From positions 27,245-91,244 of the forward strand of contig JAFGII010000044.1 of assembly GCA_016929695.1 (NCBI GenBank): a stretch of DNA of 64,000 bases. Direction: 5' to 3'. Origin of the DNA: Ignavibacteria bacterium. Lineage in GTDB: Bacteria; Bacteroidota; Ignavibacteria; Tepidaquicellales; Tepidaquicellaceae. The notes beneath the pieces are model-generated. The model did not search any database. It was not told where the DNA came from and saw only the letters and a program-made list of their open reading frames with translations. A program made the position numbers and the translations under genes. Positions 10,609-19,877 of this stretch are shown here, piece after piece. Every line of letters begins with the position of its first letter. Position 1 is the stretch's first letter.

Positions 10609-11909
10609 TTTATAATATCAATTATTAGTTTTCGTTTCGGCATTTCGATGGGTGATATTTCTATCGCTTCTCTGATATATTTAACTGCTTCACTAATTTT
10701 TTGAGGAGATGATGAATATAGTTCGCAAATAATATCGTCTTTCATTATTCTGTCACCAAAAACTTTTTTAAATATTATACCTGCAAGCGGGTCAATTACA
10801 TCTGTGTATCTTTTTCTACCCGCTCCAAGCTCAACTGATGCAAGTCCAATATTTAATGCATCCATTTTTGTTATGAAACCGTCCTGAGTTGCATTGAAGG
10901 AATAGGTATATTCCGGACGTTTATAGTGCAAGAAATCCATAATATAGTTAACATCCCCGTTCTGAATTTCTACCGTTTCGAGAAATTTGTTATATGCTGA
11001 TCCGTTTCTGATTTTCTCCATTGCAATATTTTCACCGCTTTCGATTGAATCTGTTTTACCCGCGAGATATATCATAGCTCCGGCAAGAATATTATTTACC
11101 TTTAACAAATCAGGTATATCGGCACCGTTCATTACTTCGATGCATTCCTCTACTTCAAACCAATTCCCTATTTTTTTCCCGAGAGGAATATTCATATCTG
11201 TTAAAATGGCTATGGCTTTCTTATTGAATTTTTTTGCAATGGAAAGGAGTTTTCCTGACAGTTCCATACATTTGTCATAATCGCCTAAATTAGCACCTGT
11301 TCCAACTTTAACGTCAAAAACAATTGAGTCTGCACCTTCTGCAAGTTTTTTGCTCATTATACTGGCGGTAATCAGGGAAGTATTATCTATTGTTGAAGTG
11401 ACATCCCGCAATGCATATATTTTTTTATCCGCAGGACAGAGTTCATCGGTCTGACCTGACATTACAAGGTTGTTTTTATCAATAATACGTATATATTCCT
11501 CAACTGATAAATTAAAATTAAATCCGCGAATTGATTCGAGTTTATCGAGCGTTCCGCCTGTATGACCGAGACCTCTGCCTGAAATCATCGGAACGGCAAT
11601 TTCGCAGGAAGCAACGAGCGGCGCAAGAATCAGCGATGTCTTATCACCGACGCCGCCGGTAGAATGTTTATCAACTTTCGGAAATTTTATATGACTGAGG
11701 TCAACCGTTCTTCCGCTTTTCAGCATTGTTTCAGTCAGATAAAAAGTTTCTTCATCACTCATTCCGTTGAAGCAGACTGCCATAAGAAATGCAGACATCT
11801 GATAATCCGCTACTTCTCCGTTCAGATAGCCGTTTATAAAATATTGAATTTCTTCTTTCCTTAAAGATTTATTATTCTTTTTTGCTTTTATTATTTCAAC
11901 GGGATTCAT
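10605..11909 (-). CDS. pdp: pyrimidine-nucleoside / thymidine phosphorylase
   Basis: This 434-residue protein has the length of homodimeric pyrimidine-nucleoside phosphorylases, which cleave thymidine or uridine with phosphate to base and sugar-1-phosphate. The family signature near residue 80 reads KVDKHSTGGVGDKTSLILAP. It is followed by SGRGLGHTGGTLDKLESI. The C-terminal alpha/beta domain begins near TYSFNATQDGFI. Thymidine-specific deoA cannot be excluded by eye. It is first in the run pdp-nuclease-guaB-BI-1, and the next gene overlaps it by 4 bp. Confidence 0.93.
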   Translation of the reverse strand: MNPVEIIKAKKNNKSLRKEEIQYFINGYLNGEVADYQMSAFLMAVCFNGMSDEETFYLTETMLKSGRTVDLSHIKFPKVDKHSTGGVGDKTSLILAPLVASCEIAVPMISGRGLGHTGGTLDKLESIRGFNFNLSVEEYIRIIDKNNLVMSGQTDELCPADKKIYALRDVTSTIDNTSLITASIMSKKLAEGADSIVFDVKVGTGANLGDYDKCMELSGKLLSIAKKFNKKAIAILTDMNIPLGKKIGNWFEVEECIEVMNGADIPDLLKVNNILAGAMIYLAGKTDSIESGENIAMEKIRNGSAYNKFLETVEIQNGDVNYIMDFLHYKRPEYTYSFNATQDGFITKMDALNIGLASVELGAGRKRYTDVIDPLAGIIFKKVFGDRIMKDDIICELYSSSPQKISEAVKYIREAIEISPIEMPKRKLIIDIIK

Positions 11910-12138
11910 TTTGCGGTTTTCAATTAAATTAAGTAAATATGTTTGATTAAAAAAGGCGTTTTATAATGTTATTTTTTGAAAAAAATTCTTATCTTTCTTT
12001 CTGATTGAAAACAATCGTATTGAGGATTTACACTGAAGAAATACTGAATTACATTGAAAAAAATGATGATAAAATATTATCATATTTTTATACGTAACTC
12101 TGCATATCTGCAACAGATTGAAAAATACTTATTAATTA

Positions 12139-14547
12139 ATGATTAAACTTGAAAATATACCTGCCGTAAAAGTTGCCGTTTTTATGATTATCGGTATTAT
12201 TATCGGTTATTACTTTAACACGGGAATATTTATTGTTACCGCAGGTCTGATAATTATTCTTCTGATAATTCTTTCTGTAAAAAAAATCAGGCTGCTGAAT
12301 TATTCAATCTATATATTATATTTTCTTATTATACTGACAGGGTTTTTTAAGATTAATTACGATACTTGCCTCAAACCATCGAATTCAATTGCATTTATAC
12401 AGGATACTGACAGGGACAGGGATGTATTCGTGACCGGTATTGTTAAGGAGCCACCTGAAATTGATTTGGGAAAAGTTAAGTTTTTATTATCTACTGAAGT
12501 TGCAGGTCAGAGTGATGAACAAATACCGGTATCGGGAAATATTATTGTTTATATGAATCCCGATATGAAAATAGATTCGGGCAAAACCGTGCCTGCTGTT
12601 AATGCAGGCGACGAGATTAAAATTTACGGAAAACTCCGTACTGCACCCGGAGAAAGAAACCCGGGAGAATTCAATTATCACAGATATTTGAATTTAAACG
12701 GAATCGAAAAAATATTTTATTCAAAAGGTTATGAAAATCTTGAAGTTTTATCGTCAGGGAATTTAAATTTTATTTTACAAAATATAATTTATCCGTCAAG
12801 AGTATATGCTTTAAATGTAGTGGACAGGCAAATCGGGGGTGAAGAGGGAAGTTATCTGAAAGGTCTGTTAACGGGCAGCAAGACAACTATGTCGGAAGAA
12901 TTAAAAGATAATTTTGTAAAAGCCGGTGTTATGCATCTGATTGCCGTTTCAGGATTAAATGTTGCTTATGTGATTTTGTTTTCAATGATGTTTTTCTCGA
13001 TTTTCAGAATGAAAAGGGAATACAGATATATTATTACAATCATTTTTATAATCTATTATTGTTTGTTTACAGGAGCACAACCTTCTATTGTGCGGGCAAC
13101 AATACTTGGTGTACTTGTAATTCTTGCATGGTTGATTCAAAAGAGAATAGTTTTTCTTAATCTTATAGGGGCATCGGCAATTATTGTTTTCATTATAGAT
13201 TCGAGGCAGTTATTCGATGCGGGGTTCATTCTTTCTTATAGTGCTACAATATCTATGGTATTGTTTTTTCAGAAAACCCAGAGTATCATTCAACCTTTAT
13301 TTTTCAAGAAAAGGTCAGTTGTTCGGAGAATTTGTTATTATTTTGTTATTTTATTTCTTTCCACATTTGCGGCACAAATCGGAACTCTGCCTCTCACATC
13401 TTTGTATTTCGGTAAAATCTCTTTGATATCATTTATAAGCAATCTTATAGCAGTGCCTATATCGAATATATCATTGGCACTCGGTATGCTGCAGGTAATA
13501 ACTGCTCCGCTGTTCGGTTTTATTTCGGAATCGATAGCGGAAGTCAATTATCTGCTTTTGAAAATGCAGATAATTATGATTAACTTTTTCGGCGAACTGG
13601 AATTTGCATATACGGTAAAGTATAATTTTGATACTATGAGTATGATTATTTATTTCATAATTGTTGCGGTGATTTATTCTGTTACGATGAATAATTACAG
13701 ATTCAGAATTGTATTGGTGTTATTCTTGATTTTACTGTTCATAATGTTCAGTTATCAGGTTGATCCGCAAATAAGGATTGTATTTTTTGATGTGGGACAG
13801 GGTGATGCGGCATTAGTAACTACACCATCAGGAAAAAATATCTTAATTGATGCGGGCTTGAAAAATGATGCTACGGATAAAGCTAAAAGACATATTGCTC
13901 CTTACCTTGAACGAAATAGAATCTCGGATATAGATTTATTGATTTTAACTCATCACCATTACGACCATTCCGGTGGAGCCGTTTACCTTCTTGAAAATTT
14001 TAATATAAAAAAAATAATTTTCAATGATATAAATATTTATGACCGGAATTTTAAAATTATTGAGGATATTATAATCAGGAGAAGGATTGAACGGGAAAAT
14101 CTTTACGCAGGAGATGTTATAAACATTGGAGAGGATGTTAAATTCTATTGCCTCCTGCCGAAAAAATCAGACGTAAATTATATTAGTAATAATGATGACT
14201 GTATAGTATTAAAAATGAAATACAAAGAGTTTGATATTTTATTTACTTCAGATATAAATGCGGATGAAGAACAAGAACTTGTGCGTAATTACGGAAGTTT
14301 TCTCAATTCGGACATACTGAAGGTAGCACACCACGGCAGCAAAAATTCTTCAAGTTCTGAATTTCTTGCGGAATCCAATCCTTTATACTCGGTTTTGTCC
14401 TGCGGTTATTTGAATCATTTCAATCATCCGTCCCCACTGACGATTGAAAAATTAAAAGCTGCGGGAAGTATTGTTTGCAGAACGGATTTGGAGGGAGCGA
14501 TAGTATTTGAATCTGACGGGTATGAACTGAGAAGAATAATTTGGTAA
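12139..14547 (+). CDS. comEC: ComEC/Rec2 family DNA-uptake channel
   Basis: This 802-residue protein is the inner-membrane channel for single-stranded DNA during natural transformation. Two N-terminal helices precede an OB-like periplasmic region (DUF4131, about 30-190). The polytopic Competence domain follows (about 215-500, with GLLTGSKTTMSEEL and LIAVSGLNVAYV). The C-terminal metallo-beta-lactamase domain starts near FFDVGQGDA, and its metal motif is THHHYDHSGG near residue 604. The intact histidine and aspartate ligands suggest an active nuclease domain. It stands alone; no comEA or other competence gene lies nearby. Confidence 0.93.
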   Translation: MIKLENIPAVKVAVFMIIGIIIGYYFNTGIFIVTAGLIIILLIILSVKKIRLLNYSIYILYFLIILTGFFKINYDTCLKPSNSIAFIQDTDRDRDVFVTGIVKEPPEIDLGKVKFLLSTEVAGQSDEQIPVSGNIIVYMNPDMKIDSGKTVPAVNAGDEIKIYGKLRTAPGERNPGEFNYHRYLNLNGIEKIFYSKGYENLEVLSSGNLNFILQNIIYPSRVYALNVVDRQIGGEEGSYLKGLLTGSKTTMSEELKDNFVKAGVMHLIAVSGLNVAYVILFSMMFFSIFRMKREYRYIITIIFIIYYCLFTGAQPSIVRATILGVLVILAWLIQKRIVFLNLIGASAIIVFIIDSRQLFDAGFILSYSATISMVLFFQKTQSIIQPLFFKKRSVVRRICYYFVILFLSTFAAQIGTLPLTSLYFGKISLISFISNLIAVPISNISLALGMLQVITAPLFGFISESIAEVNYLLLKMQIIMINFFGELEFAYTVKYNFDTMSMIIYFIIVAVIYSVTMNNYRFRIVLVLFLILLFIMFSYQVDPQIRIVFFDVGQGDAALVTTPSGKNILIDAGLKNDATDKAKRHIAPYLERNRISDIDLLILTHHHYDHSGGAVYLLENFNIKKIIFNDINIYDRNFKIIEDIIIRRRIERENLYAGDVINIGEDVKFYCLLPKKSDVNYISNNDDCIVLKMKYKEFDILFTSDINADEEQELVRNYGSFLNSDILKVAHHGSKNSSSSEFLAESNPLYSVLSCGYLNHFNHPSPLTIEKLKAAGSIVCRTDLEGAIVFESDGYELRRIIW

Positions 14548-14648
14548 TTTTTCATTTTTAAACAGTATATGCTGGAACTAATATGCATTGTGATTCAATA
14601 AAATCCGTGTTACACATTTTTTTTCATTGTTCATCAGCGTTTATGTGG

Positions 14649-14677
14649 CGTAATACTTGTAATCGGAGGGATTCCGC
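14649..14677 (-). repeat. dispersed repeat, copy 1
   Basis: On the minus strand this reads GCGGAATC, a short variable core, then TACAAGTATTACG. It closely matches 60872-60899 on the plus strand, 46 kb away. Both copies lie in intergenic DNA. It looks like a family of short dispersed repeats; function unknown. Confidence 0.6.
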
Positions 14678-14739
14678 TGTTCCAAGTTTTCCGCGGTCTG
14701 ATATAATTTATTGTCTATAAAAGTTGAATATTTAAAAAA

Positions 14740-15078
14740 TCACCCCGGAAATTTTTTTCTGTATTTGACTTTCTGTAATTCACGTTCAAAAATTAAATCG
14801 GCTATGCTTTCGCTGATTAAGTTTATATTCTCATTTTCCATTGCGGATTTGAATTTTTCTTCTGATACATCAATTCTATATACGGCGGTAAGAAGTTTTT
14901 GAACATCATTATTGAGCAGGTAATGAATAACTTCAATTAATTTATCCCTCAGGTTTTCATAATTTTGAATTGCAGTATTATTCAATTCGAGACTCGTTTG
15001 TTTTATATCTAAATGGTCATTTAGCAGGAATATGGCATCATTTATTTCTTCCTTCTCATTCATATAAGTTTTTTTCAT
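14740..15078 (-). CDS. small conserved protein of unknown function
   Basis: This 112-residue protein is soluble, acidic and mostly helical. The central part holds a YRIDVSEEKFKSAM segment and the end an ADLIFERELQKVKYRKKF segment. I recall similar segments in conserved hypothetical proteins of Cyanobacteria and Bacteroidota, but no function is established to my knowledge. A second possible start is Met6 at 15063. It lies between convergently read comEC and a divergent nitroreductase-like gene, so it is probably monocistronic. Confidence 0.65.
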   Translation of the reverse strand: MKKTYMNEKEEINDAIFLLNDHLDIKQTSLELNNTAIQNYENLRDKLIEVIHYLLNNDVQKLLTAVYRIDVSEEKFKSAMENENINLISESIADLIFERELQKVKYRKKFPG

Positions 15079-15155
15079 TAAAATAGTAAAATATGTTTAA
15101 AAACAAAAGATTTTTATGAAAAAAATCTTGTTATATTTATACAGTTTATATTATC

Positions 15156-15163
15156 TAAATTTG
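15156..15163 (+). promoter_or_regulatory. putative -7 box of the nitroreductase-like gene
   Basis: TAAATTTG matches TAnnTTTG fully and lies 22 bp before the ATG at 15186. The nearest upstream TTG is 25 nt away (15128-15130), longer than the 19-21 nt seen at other promoters in the window, so the -33 element is uncertain. Confidence 0.3.
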
Positions 15164-15185
15164 TATTAATTTTTAAAAAAATCTT

Positions 15186-16208
15186 ATGAATAACATTATA
15201 TCGGCATGGCAAATAAATGTAGAAGACTATCCTGTAAACGGTTCATTTGAAGAGAAAATAAAATTTTTTATTGGTTATGCAATACTTGCTCCATCCGGGC
15301 ACAATACACAGCCCTGGCTTTTTAAAATTACTAAAAACGGTATAAAACTTTTTGCAGATAGAACACGTGCCTTGCCTGTTATTGACCCTGATGACAGGCA
15401 ACTCACAATAAGTTGCGGTGCTGCACTTGCAAATTTTACTATTGCGGCAAATTATTTTGGATTCTCAGCAAGGATTAATATTTGTCCCTATGATGAAAAA
15501 TATGACTTACTTGCCGAAGTAATACTTGCTGAAAATTTTGTTCTTACTGATGAAATCAGAAAATTGTTTGAATCAATTACGAAAAGGAGAACTAACCGGA
15601 AACCCTTCGAAAACAAAACTATAGACGGTCAGATACTTCAAAAATTTGAAACAATTGCAGGTGAAGATAAAATAAGACTAAATATTATTAAAGAAAATCG
15701 GTTAAGAGAACTTGCAGTTAACATAATTGAAGAAGGCGACAGAATTCAATCTCATGATAAAAGTTTCTGCAGAGAACTTGCAAAATGGGTTCATCCGGTC
15801 AGGAAAAAAAGTAAAGACGGTATTCCGATATATTCATTTGGAGTAGGGGATTTATTCTCGCAGACAGGACCTTTTTATTTAAGTAATATTGATTGGGGGA
15901 ATATTCAGGCAGCACGGGACAGAAATCTTATTGAGGGTTCACCCGTACTTGGAATAATTGAAAGTAGAACCGATACACCGGAAGACTGGATGAATGCAGG
16001 AATGGCACTTGAGAAAATTCTTCTTTTCGCCACATCAGAGAATCTGTCTGCCTCATATCTGAATCAACCTCTTGAAATACCTTTATTAAAGGAGAAATTA
16101 GTTAATACTCTTAAACTGAAAGGTTTTCCTCAGCAGATTTTAAGAATGGGATATGGCAAGGATATAAAACCTACACCACGCAGAAATGTTGACGAGGTTA
16201 TAAAATAA
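15186..16208 (+). CDS. Acg-like nitroreductase-family flavoprotein
   Basis: This 340-residue protein belongs to the Acg branch of the nitroreductase fold, which binds FMN. The N-terminal half has the APSGHNTQPWLFKI signature (residues 35-48) and a DDRQLTISCGAALAN segment. The second half repeats the fold with SITKRRTNRKPF and an APSG-less partner region. Acg proteins of Mycobacterium lost the usual FMN-lid residues and are proposed to store flavin; whether this one is catalytic is unknown. A methyltransferase-like gene starts 6 bp after its stop, so the two are probably one transcript. Confidence 0.8.
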   Translation: MNNIISAWQINVEDYPVNGSFEEKIKFFIGYAILAPSGHNTQPWLFKITKNGIKLFADRTRALPVIDPDDRQLTISCGAALANFTIAANYFGFSARINICPYDEKYDLLAEVILAENFVLTDEIRKLFESITKRRTNRKPFENKTIDGQILQKFETIAGEDKIRLNIIKENRLRELAVNIIEEGDRIQSHDKSFCRELAKWVHPVRKKSKDGIPIYSFGVGDLFSQTGPFYLSNIDWGNIQAARDRNLIEGSPVLGIIESRTDTPEDWMNAGMALEKILLFATSENLSASYLNQPLEIPLLKEKLVNTLKLKGFPQQILRMGYGKDIKPTPRRNVDEVIK

Positions 16209-16214
16209 TAATGA

Positions 16215-16658
16215 ATGTTAAAACAAAAACCTTTAACTTCATCTATTCTTGTTCTGTTTCAGGTTATTTTTATTGCATTTCTTGTATTTACCGGAAAAAT
16301 ATTTGTTTCTAATATTATATTCATAATATTAATGTTTACCGCCGTATTCCCTTCATTATGGGCTGTGTTTCATATGAGGGATAAAATAAGATTTACTCCC
16401 GCACCCTCTAAAGGAGCAAAATTAATAACAGCAGGTCCTTATAAATACATACGTCATCCGATGTATGCAACTGTTATATCTGTTGCTTTGCTCTGGATAT
16501 TTATTGATTTTTCCTTTTTGCGTCTTGTAGTATATTTATTTATCATTATCAATATGATTGTAAAAATATATTACGAGGAAAATATCCTTATTAATTCTTT
16601 CGAAGGTTACAGAGAGTATATGACTATGTCTAAACGGATAATTCCGTTTATATTTTAA
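16215..16658 (+). CDS. isoprenylcysteine carboxyl methyltransferase-like membrane protein
   Basis: This 147-residue integral membrane protein has about four hydrophobic helices. The conserved core GPYKYIRHPMYA near residue 76, followed by YEENILINSFEGYREYM, is the SAM-binding signature of the ICMT/PEMT-like methyltransferase superfamily. Bacterial members methylate lipids or small hydrophobic substrates; the substrate here is unknown. The ATG at 16215 was preferred over an out-of-frame ATG at 16211. It follows the Acg-like gene by 6 bp. Confidence 0.8.
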   Translation: MLKQKPLTSSILVLFQVIFIAFLVFTGKIFVSNIIFIILMFTAVFPSLWAVFHMRDKIRFTPAPSKGAKLITAGPYKYIRHPMYATVISVALLWIFIDFSFLRLVVYLFIIINMIVKIYYEENILINSFEGYREYMTMSKRIIPFIF

Positions 16659-16853
16659 ATCTAAAATAGTATTTAGCATATTGTTCTTTAATCTGTAACC
16701 TTCTTTAAACAGGTAGAAACCGACTATGCCTTGTTCCCACATGGCAAAAATTATAAATATTTCAAAAGTAAATAGCAAAATAACTTCATTTAATATTGAA
16801 CGGGGATTTAGTAATTTAAAACGAAAATTATTAAATGTTCGAAAGGATATTAT

Positions 16854-17849
16854 ATGAGCGTAATGACGAAGATATGGGAAAAGGCAAAAAAAAATAAAAA
16901 AGTAATTGTCCTCCCTGAAGGCAGTGAAGCAAGAACAATCAATGCTGCCGGAATAATTAAGAAAGAAGGTCTATCCGAACCTTTATTAGTCGGCAAAAAA
17001 GATATGATTCTGACTTCTGCTGAAAAACTAAATGTTGATTTATCGGATATCCGAATTATTGAACCTGTAGAATCGGAATATTACGAAAATTATATAAGCG
17101 GGTTCTATAAATTAAGAAAAGCGAAAGGTGTTACTTTCGAATCAGCAAGAGAAACAATAAAAGATGAGATTTATTTTGCTACTATGATGGTCAAGTCTGG
17201 AGATGCGGACGGAATGGTTTCGGGAGCGATACATTCAACCGGAGATTTGTTAAGACCTGCTCTGCAAATTATTAAAACGCTGCCCGGAATATCAATCGTA
17301 TCGAGTTCATTTATTATGGAACTGCCTTATAAAGATTTCGGAGAAGACGGAGTTTTGTTATTTGCAGATTGTGCAATTAACCCTAATCCATCTGCCGAAG
17401 AACTTGCCTCTATTGCAATTGCTACTGCAGGAACTGCAAAGTCTTTATGCAGTATGGAACCGAGGATTGCAATGCTGTCATTTTCCACCAAAGGAAGTGC
17501 TAAGCACGAACTTGTTGATAAAGTGACGGAAGCGACAAAAATTGTTATGGAAAAAGCACCGGAAGTGTTGGTAGATGGTGAACTGCAACTCGATGCTGCA
17601 CTGATAAAGAAAATTGGTGAAATGAAAGCGCCAGGAAGTTCTGTTGCGGGAAAAGCAAATGTGCTGATTTTTCCTGACTTGCAAGCAGGAAATATCGGGT
17701 ATAAACTCGTTCAGAGACTGGCAAAAGCAGAAGCAATCGGACCTGTTAGTCAGGGATTTGCCAAACCCGTGAATGATTTATCAAGAGGCTGCAGTGTAAC
17801 TGATATTGTGAATGTAGTTGCTATTACTGCTGTTCAATCTGTCTTATAA
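16854..17849 (+). CDS. pta: phosphate acetyltransferase
   Basis: This 331-residue short-form Pta interconverts acetyl-CoA and acetyl-phosphate. The N-terminus KKVIVLPEGSEARTINAA is typical, as are the central MVSGAIHSTGDLLRPALQ segment and the C-terminal LIFPDLQAGNIGYKLVQRL. The regulatory N-terminal domain of enterobacterial Pta is absent. ackA starts 18 bp downstream, giving the classic acetate/ATP-forming pair. With the pyruvate:ferredoxin oxidoreductase gene 2 kb away, the pair completes pyruvate-to-acetate fermentation. An AAAGGA-like Shine-Dalgarno site precedes the ATG. Confidence 0.96.
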   Translation: MSVMTKIWEKAKKNKKVIVLPEGSEARTINAAGIIKKEGLSEPLLVGKKDMILTSAEKLNVDLSDIRIIEPVESEYYENYISGFYKLRKAKGVTFESARETIKDEIYFATMMVKSGDADGMVSGAIHSTGDLLRPALQIIKTLPGISIVSSSFIMELPYKDFGEDGVLLFADCAINPNPSAEELASIAIATAGTAKSLCSMEPRIAMLSFSTKGSAKHELVDKVTEATKIVMEKAPEVLVDGELQLDAALIKKIGEMKAPGSSVAGKANVLIFPDLQAGNIGYKLVQRLAKAEAIGPVSQGFAKPVNDLSRGCSVTDIVNVVAITAVQSVL

Positions 17850-17867
17850 AATTTAAATTTTAATTAT

Positions 17868-19073
17868 ATGAAAATATTAGTTCTTAACTGCGGGAGTTCA
17901 TCTCTGAAGTTTCAGTTGCTGAATATGGAAAATGAGACTGTTTCTGCAAGAGGTCTGGTTGAGAGAATAGGAAAAGAAGATTCTTCAGTTACATTCTGTA
18001 TGGATAGTTATGAAAAGATAAAAAAGGAAATTCCCGTCAAAAGTCACAAGGCAGGTGTGCAGATTGTCTTTGATTTTCTGACTTCTGATGAATTTAAAAT
18101 TTTAAAAAGTAAGGATGAAATTGATGCAATCGGTCATCGCCTCGTACACGGCGGAGAGAAATATGCGGGTTCTGTCTTGATTGACGATGATGTTATTCAG
18201 ACGCTTCGTGACTGCAGTGTATTTTCTCCTTTGCATAATCCTGCAAACATTGCGGGAGTAGAGGCGTGTAAGGAATTATTTCCCGGTTTGCCTATGGCAG
18301 GAGTGTTTGATACTGCTTTCCATCAGACAATGCCCGATTATGCTTATATGTATGCACTTCCGTATTATCTCTATGAGAAACATCATATAAGAAGATACGG
18401 ATTTCACGGAACATCCCACAGATACGTTTCACAAATTGCTAACAAATTACTGGGCAGAGAAGATACAAGATTAATTTCCTGTCATCTCGGTAATGGTTCA
18501 AGCATTACGGCAATTGTAAACGGAAAAAGTCTGGACACATCAATGGGACACACTCCTGTCGGCGGATTGATTATGGGTACAAGATGCGGAGATATTGACC
18601 CTGCTATTGTTACTTTCATTGAAAGTATTGAACATCTTTCACCCGAAGAACTTGACGACCTGATAAATAAAAAATCGGGCGTATTTGGTGTATCAGGAAT
18701 AAGTAACGATTTCAGAGACCTTGAAGCAGCTAATAAAAGAGGCGATAAAAGAGCAAAACTGGCACTTGAAATGTTTGATTTCAGATTGAAAAAATACATC
18801 GGCGCCTACACGGCAATAATGGGCGGTCTTGATGCAATAATTTTTACGGCGGGCATAGGTGAAAATGACCCTGAAACAAGATATGAAGCGTGTAATGGAC
18901 TTGAATATTTAGGATTAAAATTTGACGTTGAGAAAAATAAAAATATAAAAGGTGAACTGGCGGAAATTTCGACATCTGATTCTAAAGTAAAAGTGTATGT
19001 AATTCCGACAAATGAAGAACTTTTAATCGCACGGGATACAAAAGATATTGTTTCCAGTATAAATTCGAAATAA
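17868..19073 (+). CDS. ackA: acetate kinase
   Basis: This 401-residue enzyme converts acetyl-phosphate and ADP into acetate and ATP. The ASKHA-fold signatures are present: MKILVLNCGSSSLKFQLL at the start, the substrate-binding HRLVHGG near residue 86, MAGVFDTAFHQTMP, RRYGFHGTSH, and the C-terminal IIFTAGIGEND. Length is standard. It forms an operon with pta, ending at a hairpin with a T-run 124 bp after the stop. Confidence 0.97.
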   Translation: MKILVLNCGSSSLKFQLLNMENETVSARGLVERIGKEDSSVTFCMDSYEKIKKEIPVKSHKAGVQIVFDFLTSDEFKILKSKDEIDAIGHRLVHGGEKYAGSVLIDDDVIQTLRDCSVFSPLHNPANIAGVEACKELFPGLPMAGVFDTAFHQTMPDYAYMYALPYYLYEKHHIRRYGFHGTSHRYVSQIANKLLGREDTRLISCHLGNGSSITAIVNGKSLDTSMGHTPVGGLIMGTRCGDIDPAIVTFIESIEHLSPEELDDLINKKSGVFGVSGISNDFRDLEAANKRGDKRAKLALEMFDFRLKKYIGAYTAIMGGLDAIIFTAGIGENDPETRYEACNGLEYLGLKFDVEKNKNIKGELAEISTSDSKVKVYVIPTNEELLIARDTKDIVSSINSK

Positions 19074-19197
19074 AGATATAATATTTTCAAGTACAATCCC
19101 ACCTTATAGGAAAATAATATGACTATAGATATCTTTTTTGATATTTTCTCCCTTATATCAAATATTAAAAAGGAATTTTGTAAAAAAGATGAAAAAT

Positions 19198-19219
19198 AAG
19201 ACTTTTATAGTCTTTTTTT
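19198..19219 (+). terminator. terminator after ackA
   Basis: AAGACT and AGTCTT pair around a 5-nt loop and run into seven T residues. It lies 124 bp past the ackA stop on the plus strand. Confidence 0.65.
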
Positions 19220-19277
19220 ATTTGTTTTACAAAAATCAGAATCCGCAAACCAATTCTTCGGATGCAATTATAAAAAA

Positions 19278-19307
19278 AAATCCCGACTCGGGGGAAAGTC
19301 GGGATTT
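19278..19307 (-). terminator. strong minus-strand terminator
   Basis: An 11-bp perfect stem (AAATCCCGACT with its complement) encloses an 8-nt loop. On the minus strand it runs into eight or more T residues. No protein gene lies upstream of it on that strand, so it should belong to the putative small RNA. Confidence 0.8.
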
Positions 19308-19431
19308 AGGGGTTTATTGTTGGTGGGAGTAAAATTTCTGTCTTTATAACCTTTCAAAGAACATAGTCTCTAAACTTTTAACCATAGTCTCAATACTATT
19401 AAAACCTTCTATCTATGTAATAACCAAACTA
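19278..19431 (-). ncRNA. putative small non-coding RNA
   Basis: A complete minus-strand transcription unit of about 150 nt is visible without an ORF. A promoter (TTG-N20-TATGTTTG) at 19468-19438 predicts a start near 19431. The unit ends in a near-ideal intrinsic terminator at 19278-19307. The RNA contains two GAGACTATG repeats and C-rich stretches (CTCCCACC, CCCC) ahead of the terminator, plus a C-rich terminator loop. C-rich single-stranded seeds are typical of small RNAs that pair with Shine-Dalgarno sequences. It does not resemble 6S, tmRNA, SRP RNA or RNase P. Targets and expression are unknown. Confidence 0.45.
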
Positions 19432-19437
19432 CCTATA

Positions 19438-19468
19438 CAAACATAATAAAATTATTTTCTTTTGTCAA
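19438..19468 (-). promoter_or_regulatory. promoter of the putative small RNA
   Basis: On the minus strand TTG (19468-19466), a 20-nt spacer and TATGTTTG (19445-19438) match the Bacteroidota TTG/TAnnTTTG consensus at every fixed position. The same 20-nt spacing occurs before ompA and tRNA-Glu. Confidence 0.5.
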
Positions 19469-19877
19469 TACCTAAATAAAGAAACAATATTTTTTAATGT
19501 TTGATTTTTAAAACCTATACAAATATAATAAAAATAAATTTTAAAGTAAATCTATATACAATTATTTTTGAACACCATGAAACTATTAATTTTATTGACA
19601 TTAAAGTACTTTATAAATTTAAAATCAAAAAAAGTAAAATATTTTATATTTGAACTGATATATTGATTACTTGAATGAATATATTTTATAAAGGAAAATT
19701 TTTTTTATAATTAAAGTTCCTGTAAATGTTATTTCAATTAAATAATAATTGTATTAAATTATTTAAATGAAATTTACAAAATTACATCATATCTATTCTA
19801 TAAAAGATATTCAGCCTTTATTTTTATAAACAGAGGCAAAGAAAAAATTACAAAAATTAATTTTTAGGAGTTAATAA

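Larger units (their letters stand above)
19074..19877. other. 800-bp gene-free region between ackA and nifJ
   Basis: This very AT-rich stretch has no credible protein gene. It contains a plus-strand terminator for ackA (19198-19219), a strong minus-strand terminator (19278-19307), a minus-strand promoter match (19438-19468), and a 20-bp direct repeat with one mismatch (19431-19450 and 19513-19532). A TATATTTG box at 19645-19652 could belong to the nifJ promoter, although no TTG lies at the right distance. A Shine-Dalgarno AGGAG precedes nifJ. Confidence 0.7.

Noticed and set aside
19278..19437. 6S RNA, tmRNA, SRP RNA or RNase P RNA
   Set aside because: No long closed hairpin, no tRNA-like ends, no GGAA-type SRP loop and no RNase P core segments were found; it is reported only as an unknown small RNA.
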